Shown here: positions 17,219 to 25,492 of the stretch, piece after piece
Numbering within the stretch: position 1 is the stretch's first letter
How the letters are laid out: every line of letters starts with the position of its first letter
From: an uncultured Poribacteria bacterium
GTDB taxonomy: Bacteria; Poribacteria; WGA-4E; WGA-3G
DNA length: 64,000 nt
Direction of reading: 5' to 3'
Assembly: GCA_951813545.1 (NCBI GenBank)
Contig: OX638352.1
Span: 868,001-932,000, forward strand
Program-made: the position numbers and the translations under genes
The notes under the pieces: model-generated
Databases searched by the model: none
Seen by the model: the letters and a program-made list of their open reading frames with translations, nothing else
What the model was told of the DNA's origin: nothing

Positions 17219-17337
17219 TATAGTAGAACCCGTAATTACTTATACACCAATGCAAGGGCGAGGATACAATCCTCGCCAGCGGCGGTAGGGCTCTTGTTCA
17301 CTGACGAACTGTAAACATATTTTCGGATTTTACTATA
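17219..17337. repeat. TATAGTA-ended repeat, copy 2 (family A)
   Basis: It begins TATAGTAGAACCCGTAATTA and ends ATTTTCGGATTTTACTATA. The interior has GGCGAGGAT-ACA-ATCCTCGCC, a 9-bp stem with a 3-base loop. It sits between the divergent P1-peptidase and gamma-glutamyltransferase genes, leaving about 160 bp for their promoters. Confidence 0.75.
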
Positions 17338-17407
17338 AAGTTTAAGCCTAATTGATAGCAATTGTCAAGTGCTATTGTTGACTACAGAAGTTACATCATT
17401 TTAGACG

Positions 17408-17436
17408 TTGCGCAAGATGAAGTTCTGTGATATGCT
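17408..17436 (+). promoter_or_regulatory. Candidate sigma-70-type promoter of the GGT-family gene
   Basis: TTGCGC and TATGCT are separated by 17 bases, ending 64 bases before the start of the gamma-glutamyltransferase gene. The -35 matches the consensus only partly, so this is a plausible but unproven promoter. Confidence 0.35.
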
Positions 17437-17500
17437 TTCAATTGCAAAAAAGGGAATTGGAAATTAGATCAACTTCTGACGCTAAGCAAAGGAAAAACCG

Positions 17501-19117
17501 ATGCCAAACACTCAAGAAATTGGTTGGAATGCTGTTAGTAAAACTGGAGCCGTTGCTGCCGGTGGTCCGAAAGCGGTCGCAGCGGGGATCGAGATTCTGG
17601 AAGCAGGTGGAAATGCGGCAGACGCAGCGGCGGGAACAATTCTCGCGCTCAACGTTACAGACCACGGTGCCTGTTCTATCGGGGGTGAAGTGCCGCTTCT
17701 TATCTTTGACGCGGAAAAACAGGAAGTCAAGTCCCTTTCCGGACAGGGACGCGCGCCTTTTTCGCAAACCGCAATTGATTGGTATATGGAGAACGGGATC
17801 CCGAACGGCGACATCAAAATGGCACCCGTGCCATCGGTTGTGGACCTCTGCACGACAACACTCAAATTGTACGGCACGAAAATGTTTGAGGACATCGTTG
17901 CACCCACGCTCGCACTGCTTGATGCTGGTGAGGCGGATTGGCATGCTGATTTGGCGGTCACCCTGCGTCGGATGGTTGAATCGGAACAGAAAACGTCTGG
18001 AAGCCGCGAGGAAAAAATCCAAGCGGCAAGTGATCGCTTCTACGGACGGAACGGTGCTGATACCGATATTGCCAATGCTTTGGAAGGTTTTTACATTGAT
18101 AAGGGCGGGTTTCTTCGTAAAAGCGACCTTGCTGCGCATGTTACGCTTGTTGAAGACCCCGTAACGGTGGACTACCGAGGATATACAGTGTACAAGTGTG
18201 GTACTTGGACGCAAGGTCCTTATCTCTGTCAGGCGTTGCGTTTATTGGAAGGTTTCGATCTCAAAGCGATGGGTAATGCCTCGGCAGACTACGTGCATGT
18301 GGTCACGGAAGCACTCAAACTGGCGATGGCTGATCGCGATGCCTATTACGGCGATCCGGAGTTTGTAGATGTGCCGTTATCCGCGCTCCTTTCGGATGCC
18401 TATACTGAGATCCGCCGCCCACTAATTGATATGCGGGAAGCATCACACGAAGTGCGTCCCGGTGATGTGGATAATATGGAGCCATTAAAAGCAGGCGGTG
18501 TCTTCCGACCCGGTGTAGGTGGAACGACGACCTGCGCGGTTGCCGACCAGTGGGGAAATGTCGTTGCTGCGACCCCGAGTGCTAACGTCTATCACGCAGG
18601 CGGTATGGTTGGTCCAACAGGTGTCAGTTATGGCAACCGTTTACGGAGCCTTAACACAACTCCCGGACATCCGAACTGTATTCAGCCCGGAAAGCGTCCG
18701 AGAATTACGCTTACCCCTACGCTGGTTCTTAAAGATGGCGCGCCTATTTTAGCAATCAGCGTTGCCGGTGGAGACTTGCAAGATCAAGCGACGATGAATT
18801 TACTGCTCAATTTCGTTGAGTTTGGCATGCTACCAGAAGATGCCGTTACAGCCCCGCGTTTTGCGACTGCACATCACGAAGATTCATTCGATCCGAATCC
18901 GAACCGCATAGAGACATTCGGACAAGCGGGTTCGTTGACTATCAACAACAGTGTGGGTGAAAGCGTCAGGGAAGAACTTGGTAATCGCGGGCATCAACTT
19001 AGGATGCATAGAGGTGCGATTGCTGCGCCTTCCATGATCCATATCGACAAAGAGAGTAGAACGTTCTATGCTGCCGGAGATCCAGCTGCGGGAAGGCATG
19101 CAGCAGGCTTAGCTTAG
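17501..19117 (+). CDS. Gamma-glutamyltransferase-family protein
   Basis: The 538 residues have the GGT order: ILEAGGNAADAA near the N-terminus, CSIGGEVPLLIFD (usual GiGGg.f), a linker, then GVGGTTTCAVADQWGNVVAA, where the first Thr of TTT should be the autocleavage nucleophile (usual HTTHFSVVD), followed by RPRITLTPTLVLKDG and VAGGDLQDQ near the GSPGG-like substrate site. ATG follows AAAGGAAAAACCG. No signal peptide is visible, unlike periplasmic GGTs; the protein may be a cytoplasmic amidohydrolase-like member such as a cephalosporin-acylase-type relative. Single gene, plus strand. Confidence 0.85.
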   Translation: MPNTQEIGWNAVSKTGAVAAGGPKAVAAGIEILEAGGNAADAAAGTILALNVTDHGACSIGGEVPLLIFDAEKQEVKSLSGQGRAPFSQTAIDWYMENGIPNGDIKMAPVPSVVDLCTTTLKLYGTKMFEDIVAPTLALLDAGEADWHADLAVTLRRMVESEQKTSGSREEKIQAASDRFYGRNGADTDIANALEGFYIDKGGFLRKSDLAAHVTLVEDPVTVDYRGYTVYKCGTWTQGPYLCQALRLLEGFDLKAMGNASADYVHVVTEALKLAMADRDAYYGDPEFVDVPLSALLSDAYTEIRRPLIDMREASHEVRPGDVDNMEPLKAGGVFRPGVGGTTTCAVADQWGNVVAATPSANVYHAGGMVGPTGVSYGNRLRSLNTTPGHPNCIQPGKRPRITLTPTLVLKDGAPILAISVAGGDLQDQATMNLLLNFVEFGMLPEDAVTAPRFATAHHEDSFDPNPNRIETFGQAGSLTINNSVGESVREELGNRGHQLRMHRGAIAAPSMIHIDKESRTFYAAGDPAAGRHAAGLA

Positions 19118-19158
19118 GGAAAAGTGAAACTTTGCTGTAAGTGCCCCAAGAGGGGGAC

Positions 19159-19779
19159 CTAATTAATCTCGGTGTCCGCGCCTTCACTCTCTGTCTGTTG
19201 CCAAATTTCAAAACGGTGTTGCAACGCTCTGAAAAATCTTCGGAAGGATCTATCGCTTTGCTCCAAGTGTTGGAGATCCATTGCGTTGACGAGATCTGTT
19301 GTTCGTTCAATGCCGCCTAAAAGCGGAACCACGCCTCCGTCAAGGATCGCTTGCAGCAGAAGACGCTTGTAACGGTCATGGTCGCATTTCCGCTTAGGAA
19401 CCGAGCAGTCCGCGCCAAACACTTTTTTGAACGCCTCCGAATCAAGAAGCAACCATCGTTCAATATGCGGTTGCGGAATCATGCTGATAACGCGATCCGC
19501 CAAATTGGAGGTTGCCTGATTGACCTCTTTTTCCCGCTGCAAAAATCCCCTACCATTACTATCCGTGCCTACGATGATGAGATCCGGCAGATCCTCGCAG
19601 TTGCGTTGCAAATCTTGTTGATACTGTCCCAATTCCGTAATAACGGCTTCATGTCTACCACGGACACTGGAGACTTTAATCTTGATCTCAATGTTGTACG
19701 CATTAGCAACCCTCTGAACCAATACCACGAGAAAATCCTCATGGACTGTATCTTCAACGAACAGACTGATATTACGCAT
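19159..19779 (-). CDS. TOPRIM-like/DUF4276-type partner of the adjacent ATPase
   Basis: About 206 residues from ATG 19779. The N-terminus NISLFVEDTVHEDF has an acidic residue after a strand as in TOPRIM folds; the middle PDLIIVGTDSNGRGF with REKEV is a second acidic strand end; then QPHIERWLLLDSEAFKKVFG, a motif I associate with proteins encoded next to RecF/OLD-like ATPases. Its start overlaps the ATPase stop by 8 bases, with GGGGGA upstream, which implies joint translation. By analogy with PARIS, OLD and retron-associated pairs it may be a metal-dependent nuclease or effector. Which TOPRIM-like family it belongs to needs a profile search. Confidence 0.65.
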   Translation of the reverse strand: MRNISLFVEDTVHEDFLVVLVQRVANAYNIEIKIKVSSVRGRHEAVITELGQYQQDLQRNCEDLPDLIIVGTDSNGRGFLQREKEVNQATSNLADRVISMIPQPHIERWLLLDSEAFKKVFGADCSVPKRKCDHDRYKRLLLQAILDGGVVPLLGGIERTTDLVNAMDLQHLEQSDRSFRRFFRALQHRFEIWQQTESEGADTEIN

Positions 19780-21085
19780 CAAAGTCCCCCCGCAAGATAC
19801 GTTCAGACGGAGATAACGCGCTTTCATCCGCCAGCACATCCTCAATATCCACCCGTTTCCATAGCGGTGCGAGATACATCATGGTAAGAGGTTCAATTTC
19901 TGTGTTGCCATCAACTTTACGACAAACGTACACAGATTCAGGAGGAATGAGATCGGGCAAAAGTGATGAGTGTGTTGTGACAATGAATTGAATATCCTCA
20001 AGAAGCATACGAGCTTCCAAAAACCGAGCAATGCGCCGAATCCTACGCGGATGAACACCATTCTCTGGTTCCTCAAATCCTATTAACGCTGGCGGTTCTT
20101 CGGCACCAACGAGTGTCAAAAGCCCTAAAATTCGGAGCGTGCCCTCTGATAAGCCCCGTGCAGAAATACGTTTTTTGCCTTCACACAGATTCAATTCCAC
20201 TTCACCTAATGCATTGACACCGACCTCAATGCCTGTTACAGAGGGAATCATAGCATGGAGAGATTTCTCGATAGATTCAAACTGTCGCGGATTGAGACCT
20301 CGCAAAGTATTAAGAAAGGCTGCGAGGTCTTCCCCCATCAACCCGATATGGTGAACTTCCTTAACAGGGTTTGGGAGCCGCATGCGTTCACGCGGCTCGA
20401 AATAGAAGGTAAACCAACTCGCCAATTCCTGCCGCATCGCAACCAAATGAGGGTGGTGAGGTGGATAGTGCGCCATTGAAAGGATACTATAATTGAGACC
20501 TCGCTCATAGTGGGCTGGACGCGCTTGCCCCTCCATCCGCAAATGCAGCTGATTGTCAATCTGTTCCAAGAATGGCTTACGCTTTTGATTCAACTGACCT
20601 GTGGTATTAAGTGCAGCGAGATACTCGTCAGCGACCCGTAAAGTGCCCAACTTCGGGAGCATCTCAATCTCAATCCGATACCGAAGATTTTGCGAACGCA
20701 CGGTAGGTGGTGACCGCCTTGAAACAGATTCATCTTCATCCAGTGGCACCCGTCTCATCTTCTGAATTTGTTGATTGACATTCTCAACGATCTTCGGAGA
20801 AATCTGAACATCTACCTCTATACTAAACGATACTGTTTCCTGTTCCAAGAGGCTTTTGACACCCTCTTCGCCAAAAGTAAACGACTCCAGTGCATGTCCT
20901 CGATAAGGCAGTTCAAATGCTTCTTTCAAGGTCCGGCTGGTTGCTACGCGCGATAGAAGGTGTAAGGCATCAAGGAAATTGCTCTTTCCTGAAGCGTTGG
21001 GACCGACGAGTACAGCAAGGTGCTCAAAGTTTACCTCAAGATCCACGAGTGATTTATACCCTTGAATTTTGATTCGCTTCAGCAT
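19772..21085 (-). CDS. AAA/RecF-like ATPase (OLD-type), partner of TOPRIM-like gene
   Basis: The 437 residues begin LKRIKIQGYKSLVDLEVNF, then LVGPNASGKSNFLDAL with Walker A at about 28-36, a long insert with coiled regions, ARGLSEGTLRILGLLTL (signature-like), PALIGFEEPENGVHP (Walker B with catalytic Glu) and FIVTTHSSLLPDLIP (H-switch). This is the AAA-15/21-like SMC/RecF architecture of OLD nucleases but without a C-terminal TOPRIM: that function may be supplied by the downstream overlapping gene. This suggests an ATP-gated two-protein effector, likely anti-phage. Between GGT and a sugar isomerase gene; no other defence gene adjoins. Confidence 0.85.
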   Translation of the reverse strand: MLKRIKIQGYKSLVDLEVNFEHLAVLVGPNASGKSNFLDALHLLSRVATSRTLKEAFELPYRGHALESFTFGEEGVKSLLEQETVSFSIEVDVQISPKIVENVNQQIQKMRRVPLDEDESVSRRSPPTVRSQNLRYRIEIEMLPKLGTLRVADEYLAALNTTGQLNQKRKPFLEQIDNQLHLRMEGQARPAHYERGLNYSILSMAHYPPHHPHLVAMRQELASWFTFYFEPRERMRLPNPVKEVHHIGLMGEDLAAFLNTLRGLNPRQFESIEKSLHAMIPSVTGIEVGVNALGEVELNLCEGKKRISARGLSEGTLRILGLLTLVGAEEPPALIGFEEPENGVHPRRIRRIARFLEARMLLEDIQFIVTTHSSLLPDLIPPESVYVCRKVDGNTEIEPLTMMYLAPLWKRVDIEDVLADESALSPSERILRGDFDA

Positions 21086-21101
21086 AATAGCACGCCTCCG
21101 T

Positions 21102-21899
21102 TCAGTATCCGAGACTCCGCAGGTATTCTCGATTTACAACTGCGGCTTCAGCTGCTGGACGCGGCGGATACGGACGGTCAAGCTCGACAGAGATCCATCC
21201 GTCGTAACCGACCGCTTCAAGTCCTTCAAGTGCAGCTTTGACATCAAGCCCTAAGTTCCCTGCGCCAAGTTCCGCGAAACGCGCCTGCTCGCCAAAGCGT
21301 TGCGTTCTGTAATCCCATGTCTCAGGGTCATCTGCGTGGCAGTCTTTGAGATGGACATGTCCAATCCGATTCCGTAAATTTTCGCTCTCAAAGACCTGCA
21401 TCGGATCGCTTCCCGCAGCGAGCATGTGCCCTGTATCAAACAGCAACCAGAGACTCGGTGCCGCTGCCAAGAGGCGTTCGGCATCCTCAACCGTTTCAAG
21501 CATTGTGCCGAGATGTGCGTGATGGAAGCCTTTAATGTGATGAGCGTCACAATACGCGAGGATGTCGTCCAATGTTCGGGCAGCGTTCTCAAAATCTGCA
21601 TCGCTTGGATCGGCACCGCCCCATTCTGAACGCCTCAACGATGGCACTTCGGCAGCATTATTGCCGAGGGTGATGTTGAACCTAACCCTGTCGAGTCCTG
21701 CGCCACCGGCGTTGACGATATGGAGTCCGAGACTACGCGCAAGGGTTGCCATTTCAACGAGGCTTTCTGCGCCCTCCATAGGGACACTTTCGACCCCTTC
21801 CCAACCAGCATCGGCAACTTCTCGTAACACTTTTTCGGGATTTTCTTGCTGTTCCCCGCCAAACTGGATCAGGTGGCAGGCGAATCTTAATTTGCTCAT
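21102..21899 (-). CDS. Sugar phosphate isomerase/epimerase (xylose isomerase-like TIM barrel)
   Basis: The 265 residues match the AP-endonuclease-2 TIM-barrel fold: VLREVADAGWEGVESV, GFHHAHLGT (His metal ligand), LLFDTGHMLAAG (Asp and His), HVHLKDCHAD, ELGAGNLGLDVKAAL and GWISVELDRPYPP with the last Glu. This pattern is that of IolE/YcjR-type isomerases and dehydratases of sugars or inosose. Substrate not determinable. It begins just downstream of the XRE regulator gene on the same strand, with a short gap. Confidence 0.85.
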   Translation of the reverse strand: MSKLRFACHLIQFGGEQQENPEKVLREVADAGWEGVESVPMEGAESLVEMATLARSLGLHIVNAGGAGLDRVRFNITLGNNAAEVPSLRRSEWGGADPSDADFENAARTLDDILAYCDAHHIKGFHHAHLGTMLETVEDAERLLAAAPSLWLLFDTGHMLAAGSDPMQVFESENLRNRIGHVHLKDCHADDPETWDYRTQRFGEQARFAELGAGNLGLDVKAALEGLEAVGYDGWISVELDRPYPPRPAAEAAVVNREYLRSLGY

Positions 21900-21915
21900 G
21901 AATATATCTCCTTAC

Positions 21916-22191
21916 TTATCCAACTGATAAATATAATTTCTTTCCGAGTACTCTTGCATACTTTCCCAAAGTTGACAACCTAACATCTTCCGCGTGGTTT
22001 TCTATTCGTGAAATCGCTGATCTTTTAGTATTCAATTTTTGTGCAACCTCTTCTTGAGTTAAACCAGCCTCCTCCCGAGCTTGCCGAAGGAGAACTCCGA
22101 TCTTGAATTCCAAATAACCCGCTTCGTAACTCTCGGCAAATTCCGGGTCTCTGGCTTTGCGTTTTTCGACATACTGTTTTAAGTCGCTCAT
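21916..22191 (-). CDS. XRE/HigA-type HTH transcriptional regulator
   Basis: Ninety-one residues. After a helical N-terminus ([20 protein letters not shown]) comes a helix-turn-helix: [20 protein letters not shown] followed by [20 protein letters not shown]. Sequence and size resemble antitoxins of HigBA/RelBE-type modules, which often have the ESYEAGY.eF.IG lead. However no RelE/HigB toxin gene is visible upstream or downstream, so it is an orphan antitoxin-like regulator. The two family E palindromes at 22232-22303 lie just upstream of its gene. Confidence 0.87.
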   Translation of the reverse strand: MSDLKQYVEKRKARDPEFAESYEAGYLEFKIGVLLRQAREEAGLTQEEVAQKLNTKRSAISRIENHAEDVRLSTLGKYARVLGKKLYLSVG

Positions 22192-22231
22192 CCTTTTCTT
22201 TCTTCCGTTAGATGGATATTAGACTTTCCAT

Positions 22232-22303
22232 ACATAGCACTCCGCTGGAGTGCAAGACATTGAGCACCTCATCCTCTATAGACATAACACTCCGCTGGAG
22301 TGT
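22232..22303. repeat. CACTCCGCTGGAGTG palindrome pair, copy 2 (family E)
   Basis: ACATAGCACTCCGCTGGAGT, then after about 30 bases CTATAGACATAACACTCCGC. The order and spacing match 7543-7613. The palindromes lie between the XRE regulator start and the upstream GNAT gene; they could act as operators or transcript hairpins, but copies in an unrelated place argue for a dispersed repeat. Confidence 0.6.
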
Positions 22304-22391
22304 GGAAACTTATCACGCCCTGAATTTACGTCAGAAGAACTATATCAGATTGGATGACTCTAAACCTTGAAATTGAGCCAACCTTATTATT

Positions 22392-23084
22392 TCAAAACCT
22401 ATCACTATTAAGTGCTGTTAAAGATAACTGAAGGTCGGGGTTTTGATACAACCACATCTCCATGTTCTTCTTAATAGCAGCCCATTCGCTATCCAACATT
22501 GCATACCAAGCCGTATCCCTGTTTCGGCCTTTTACGATTATATGCTGTCTGAAGAGACCTTCAAACTTAAAGCCGAGTCGCAGTGCCGCTGCTCGAGATT
22601 TTTCATTCAGAGGATCGCATTTCCATTCGACTCGACGGTATTTTAACCTATCGAAAGCCTCACAGAGCATCAAATATATGGCTTCTGTGTTCACGTTTGA
22701 TTTCTGCGAGTTCGGTGAATACCATAAGTGTCCGAGTTCCAGTCGCCGCATATCTGAAACGATGTTAAGAAAACTCACCATACCAATCCGTTGCTTCGAT
22801 TCAAGGTGGTGGACGGTAAAGAAAAGCGGATCTTGAGATTCAGCACCATCCTCAAGCCATATTTGCATGCCGTTTGTGCCATCAAAGGGACCGTAACTCA
22901 TGTAGGTCCAGATTTGCTCCTTTATACCTGAGCCGTGAGAGCATTCATAGAGTTCCGCAACATCGTCTTGTGGGTTGACTGGCGATAGTGTAACAAATTT
23001 ACCTTCGTAGTCTGTTTTTTGAGGCTCGTCAACATGAGCAATAGGTTGGACGGTATTCCCGACTTGGAGAGACCGTTGTGTCAT
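22392..23084 (-). CDS. GNAT N-acetyltransferase (RimJ/RimL type)
   Basis: Of 230 residues, the layout is that of RimL-like GNATs (Acetyltransf_3): GKFVTLSPVNPQDDVAELYE, QRIGMVSFLNIVSDMRRLEL, GHLWYSPNSQKSNVNTEAIY, WKCDPLNEKSRAAALRLGFK, FEGLFRQHIIVKGRNRDTAW. The Asn/Ser-Arg-Ala-Leu-Gly-Phe segment is the acetyl-CoA-proximal helix. The Q-x-x-G loop is atypical (SQKSNVN). Acceptor unknown. Confidence 0.87.
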   Translation of the reverse strand: MTQRSLQVGNTVQPIAHVDEPQKTDYEGKFVTLSPVNPQDDVAELYECSHGSGIKEQIWTYMSYGPFDGTNGMQIWLEDGAESQDPLFFTVHHLESKQRIGMVSFLNIVSDMRRLELGHLWYSPNSQKSNVNTEAIYLMLCEAFDRLKYRRVEWKCDPLNEKSRAAALRLGFKFEGLFRQHIIVKGRNRDTAWYAMLDSEWAAIKKNMEMWLYQNPDLQLSLTALNSDRF

Positions 23085-23143
23085 AACAATCCTTTTTGTG
23101 TTAATTATTTTGTGATAGATGTATTTATATTTTCTGTTGACAT

Positions 23144-23977
23144 TCAGGGCGCGGGTCGTCTCGCTGTCTCATCAAAGTAAGCTGCATTCGGATCGTCAAC
23201 CCAATCGCCCACCCAACCGAGTTCCCTTAGCCCGCTTTGAACAATCGGTAACGTCCCCCGTAATTCTTTTACCGGTACCCAGTCCCGCCAGTTACGGTCG
23301 GCTGGTGGGTCGAGAAAGTCTCCAATGCCATCTATCGCGCGTTGAATCGACGGATATACCATTGCGCCCAATCGGGTCTGCTTAGCTGCTTCAACCACCC
23401 ATTTCTCATAGGGAAACGGCTGTCTGTCAGCGACACAGCATATTTTGCAGAGATACTCAACAACGTTTCCAACGGCAACAAACGCCGTTTCCATTTTATT
23501 TCGAGCTGCCATAGCCAAAGGACCGCGCTGCGAGAAATAATACTTGCCGAACATCCATTTTAATTTTCGCTCCGCAATCGCTGGCGGATACACGCAATAG
23601 TGATGCTTCAGTTCTTCGGCAGTGCTTGAACAACCGTAGAGAACCCTCGAATTGGCAACGACCCACATCATCTCATCTGGGCACGTCTCCAACCACGCTC
23701 GCAGGTCGCCTTCATCATAAAACGACCAGTGTGCCTCAAAATCGCCCCTATCGACGAAAAGCTGCCAGATTTGTTCATAAGTTTCCCGATCTTCATCGGA
23801 GAGGTGATGCTTATCGCCAATGATACACAAGTCAAGATCGGACCATCCATCGGTGAAACCAGCGGCACGACTCCCTATCAGCATGAGGACGGCACGTTCA
23901 CCCATCTGTTGGCAAAAATCCATGGCTCGATCAACGAACTGTTGATCCTCTGGACTGAAACAGGTTCCTTCGTTCAT
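23144..23977 (-). CDS. Nucleotidyltransferase-domain protein
   Basis: The 277 residues hold an N-terminal nucleotidyltransferase core: LMLIGSRAAGFTDGWSDLDL, i.e. the GS motif followed by DxD after ten residues, then DFEAHWSFYD supplying the third acidic position. The helical C-terminal half (KYYFSQRGPLAMAARNKMET, FVAVGNVVEYLCKICC) resembles DUF4037/aminoglycoside-nucleotidyltransferase-like proteins. Such enzymes adenylylate small molecules or proteins. It stands among GNAT and APH-like genes, but no drug target is implied by sequence alone. Confidence 0.8.
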   Translation of the reverse strand: MNEGTCFSPEDQQFVDRAMDFCQQMGERAVLMLIGSRAAGFTDGWSDLDLCIIGDKHHLSDEDRETYEQIWQLFVDRGDFEAHWSFYDEGDLRAWLETCPDEMMWVVANSRVLYGCSSTAEELKHHYCVYPPAIAERKLKWMFGKYYFSQRGPLAMAARNKMETAFVAVGNVVEYLCKICCVADRQPFPYEKWVVEAAKQTRLGAMVYPSIQRAIDGIGDFLDPPADRNWRDWVPVKELRGTLPIVQSGLRELGWVGDWVDDPNAAYFDETARRPAP

Positions 23978-24029
23978 TCGGACACCTCCCGGAAAGGTTT
24001 TTCATTCGGTTGACTGTTGGGTTCAATTC

Positions 24030-24728
24030 TTATTTGAATGGATACTCCCATCGGTGATATTGACCAAAATCGGTGGCAGTGGTTAATAAATCAGGTGCGA
24101 TAATGCTTTTAAGATCATCTGAGATAAACACGCCTGTATTTAAGCGGTCCTCATCGAAAATACGACTCTGAGCGATACGAATCACACCGCGCTGCACCTG
24201 TTGAGAGAGTTGCGATTTAACAAACCCTTCAATCCACAACCCACGATAGGTCAACGTGTCAACAGGTACAAGACGCACAGTCTCTGGCATATTTTCAACG
24301 AACCTGAAAGCCAGAGGCTTCCAAAGGAGGAGGCTACGCACTTGCGCATCCGTCGTAAAACCGACTTTGGAAAATGCATGCTGACTTGCATAATTATCAA
24401 TGCGAATTGATGCCTTAGCGGAGCGCACTCCGAGACGAGAACCGTAGGTTAATGCTTCCTGAATGAGAGAAGTCCCAATCCCCTTTCCCTGACTCGTAGA
24501 ACGCACAACAATAAGATCTATTTCCCATCGAGGAACTGAACCGGACACCAGAAAAGCGGAAAGGAAACCTACCACTTCGCCAGTCTCAACCGCAACGAAG
24601 ACTTGATGCTCAGGCGACGAAATATGATCCGCGAACACATCAAAGAGAAGCGAGTCTCCCCATGCTTCCTGTAATATTAGGTGAATTGCTTGTGCATCAT
24701 CTGGACGCGCGAATCTAACATCCGACAT
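24030..24728 (-). CDS. GNAT family N-acetyltransferase
   Basis: Two hundred thirty-two residues. VRFARPDDAQAIHLILQEAW starts a canonical GNAT domain; VEIDL-type strand IDLIVVRSTSQGKGIGTSLIQEAL has the QGKGIG acetyl-CoA loop; then IRIDNYASQHAFSKVGFTTD. About 90 residues follow the domain, a predicted beta-rich extension of unknown role (FVENMPETVRLVPVDTLTYR). Single minus-strand gene with ATG 24728. Confidence 0.87.
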   Translation of the reverse strand: MSDVRFARPDDAQAIHLILQEAWGDSLLFDVFADHISSPEHQVFVAVETGEVVGFLSAFLVSGSVPRWEIDLIVVRSTSQGKGIGTSLIQEALTYGSRLGVRSAKASIRIDNYASQHAFSKVGFTTDAQVRSLLLWKPLAFRFVENMPETVRLVPVDTLTYRGLWIEGFVKSQLSQQVQRGVIRIAQSRIFDEDRLNTGVFISDDLKSIIAPDLLTTATDFGQYHRWEYPFK

Positions 24729-24778
24729 ATCTTTTTTCCTTAATGTTCCTATCGTTAGAATTAGATAGCATCCGTTTG

Positions 24779-25492
24779 TTAGGTGCGATGAAGATTTCTA
24801 AGTGCAGGATTTAAACGAAATCCTTCTTCTCGTCTTTGAGCCAAGTCTTCCCACGTAACATCACATTCAATAAAACGTTTCAAAACCTCCTTAGCACCAC
24901 GAACAACTGGCGATCCGTGACCGAAACACATAAGATCAAATTCAAAATGTAGCAGCACTCTGAGGGATAAGCGGGCTTTGTCGAGATCCACCAGATATTC
25001 AGGCGCGTTAAATCCCACTTTTCCATCCGGAATGCCGCTGTCTTTTCTGCCTCCACTGAGGAGATCGCCGATTATCAGTGCACCTTTGTGATTTTTTAGG
25101 TAGAAACAGGCTTCCTCACGATGCCGGACATTCGGTACACGCATGACTTCAAGGAGATCCCAAAGCATATCTCTGTCCGCGAACGTGGCATCAAAAGTAA
25201 ACTCGACCTCATCTACCTGATTTTCATGGATCAAAACCTTACAATCCCATCTTCGTTTGAATTCCACCAAACCTCTCTCGTGATAGGCACAGGTTAACAT
25301 TAGATGTGTTGGACCGCCAAGTTCGTCAATCTGCTGAATCTGATTTGCTGACAGTGGGAGCGGATCTATCAATGTTCGGATGCTGTTGCTCTCGTCTTGC
25401 ACTAAAAAACTATTCCAGTTATATGCTTGATTCCGCGACGCACCGTGAACTTCCACCCAAGTAAACAGCTGCGGCATCAGTTTAGTCAACAT
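24779..25492 (-). CDS. Metallo-beta-lactamase-fold protein with degenerate metal motif
   Basis: About 237 residues from ATG 25492. The order LFTWVEVHGASRNQAYNWNS, TLIDPLPLS, THLMLTCAYHERGLVEFK, ACFYLKNHKGALIIGDLLSG, LMCFGHGSPVV is that of MBL proteins, but the HxHxDH motif is replaced by TCAYHERG, keeping one or two ligands; GDLLSG and GHGSP keep the usual Asp and His. So it may bind one metal or none. The start overlaps the LamG gene's end by 11 bases; an alternative upstream start inside that gene is less likely. Confidence 0.72.
   Translation of the reverse strand: MLTKLMPQLFTWVEVHGASRNQAYNWNSFLVQDESNSIRTLIDPLPLSANQIQQIDELGGPTHLMLTCAYHERGLVEFKRRWDCKVLIHENQVDEVEFTFDATFADRDMLWDLLEVMRVPNVRHREEACFYLKNHKGALIIGDLLSGGRKDSGIPDGKVGFNAPEYLVDLDKARLSLRVLLHFEFDLMCFGHGSPVVRGAKEVLKRFIECDVTWEDLAQRREEGFRLNPALRNLHRT

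Noticed and set aside
17427..18214. Long open frames on both strands overlapping the gamma-glutamyltransferase gene
   Set aside because: Frame shadows; the GGT motifs lie in the third frame (17501-19117) and it has an RBS.
7543..22303. CRISPR-like array from the CACTCCGCTGGAGTG units
   Set aside because: Only two units per site, palindromic, unequal spacers and no cas genes anywhere in the window.
22192..22391. A degraded HigB toxin upstream of the XRE gene
   Set aside because: No RelE/HigB motif could be read in any frame; the segment is repeats and spacer.
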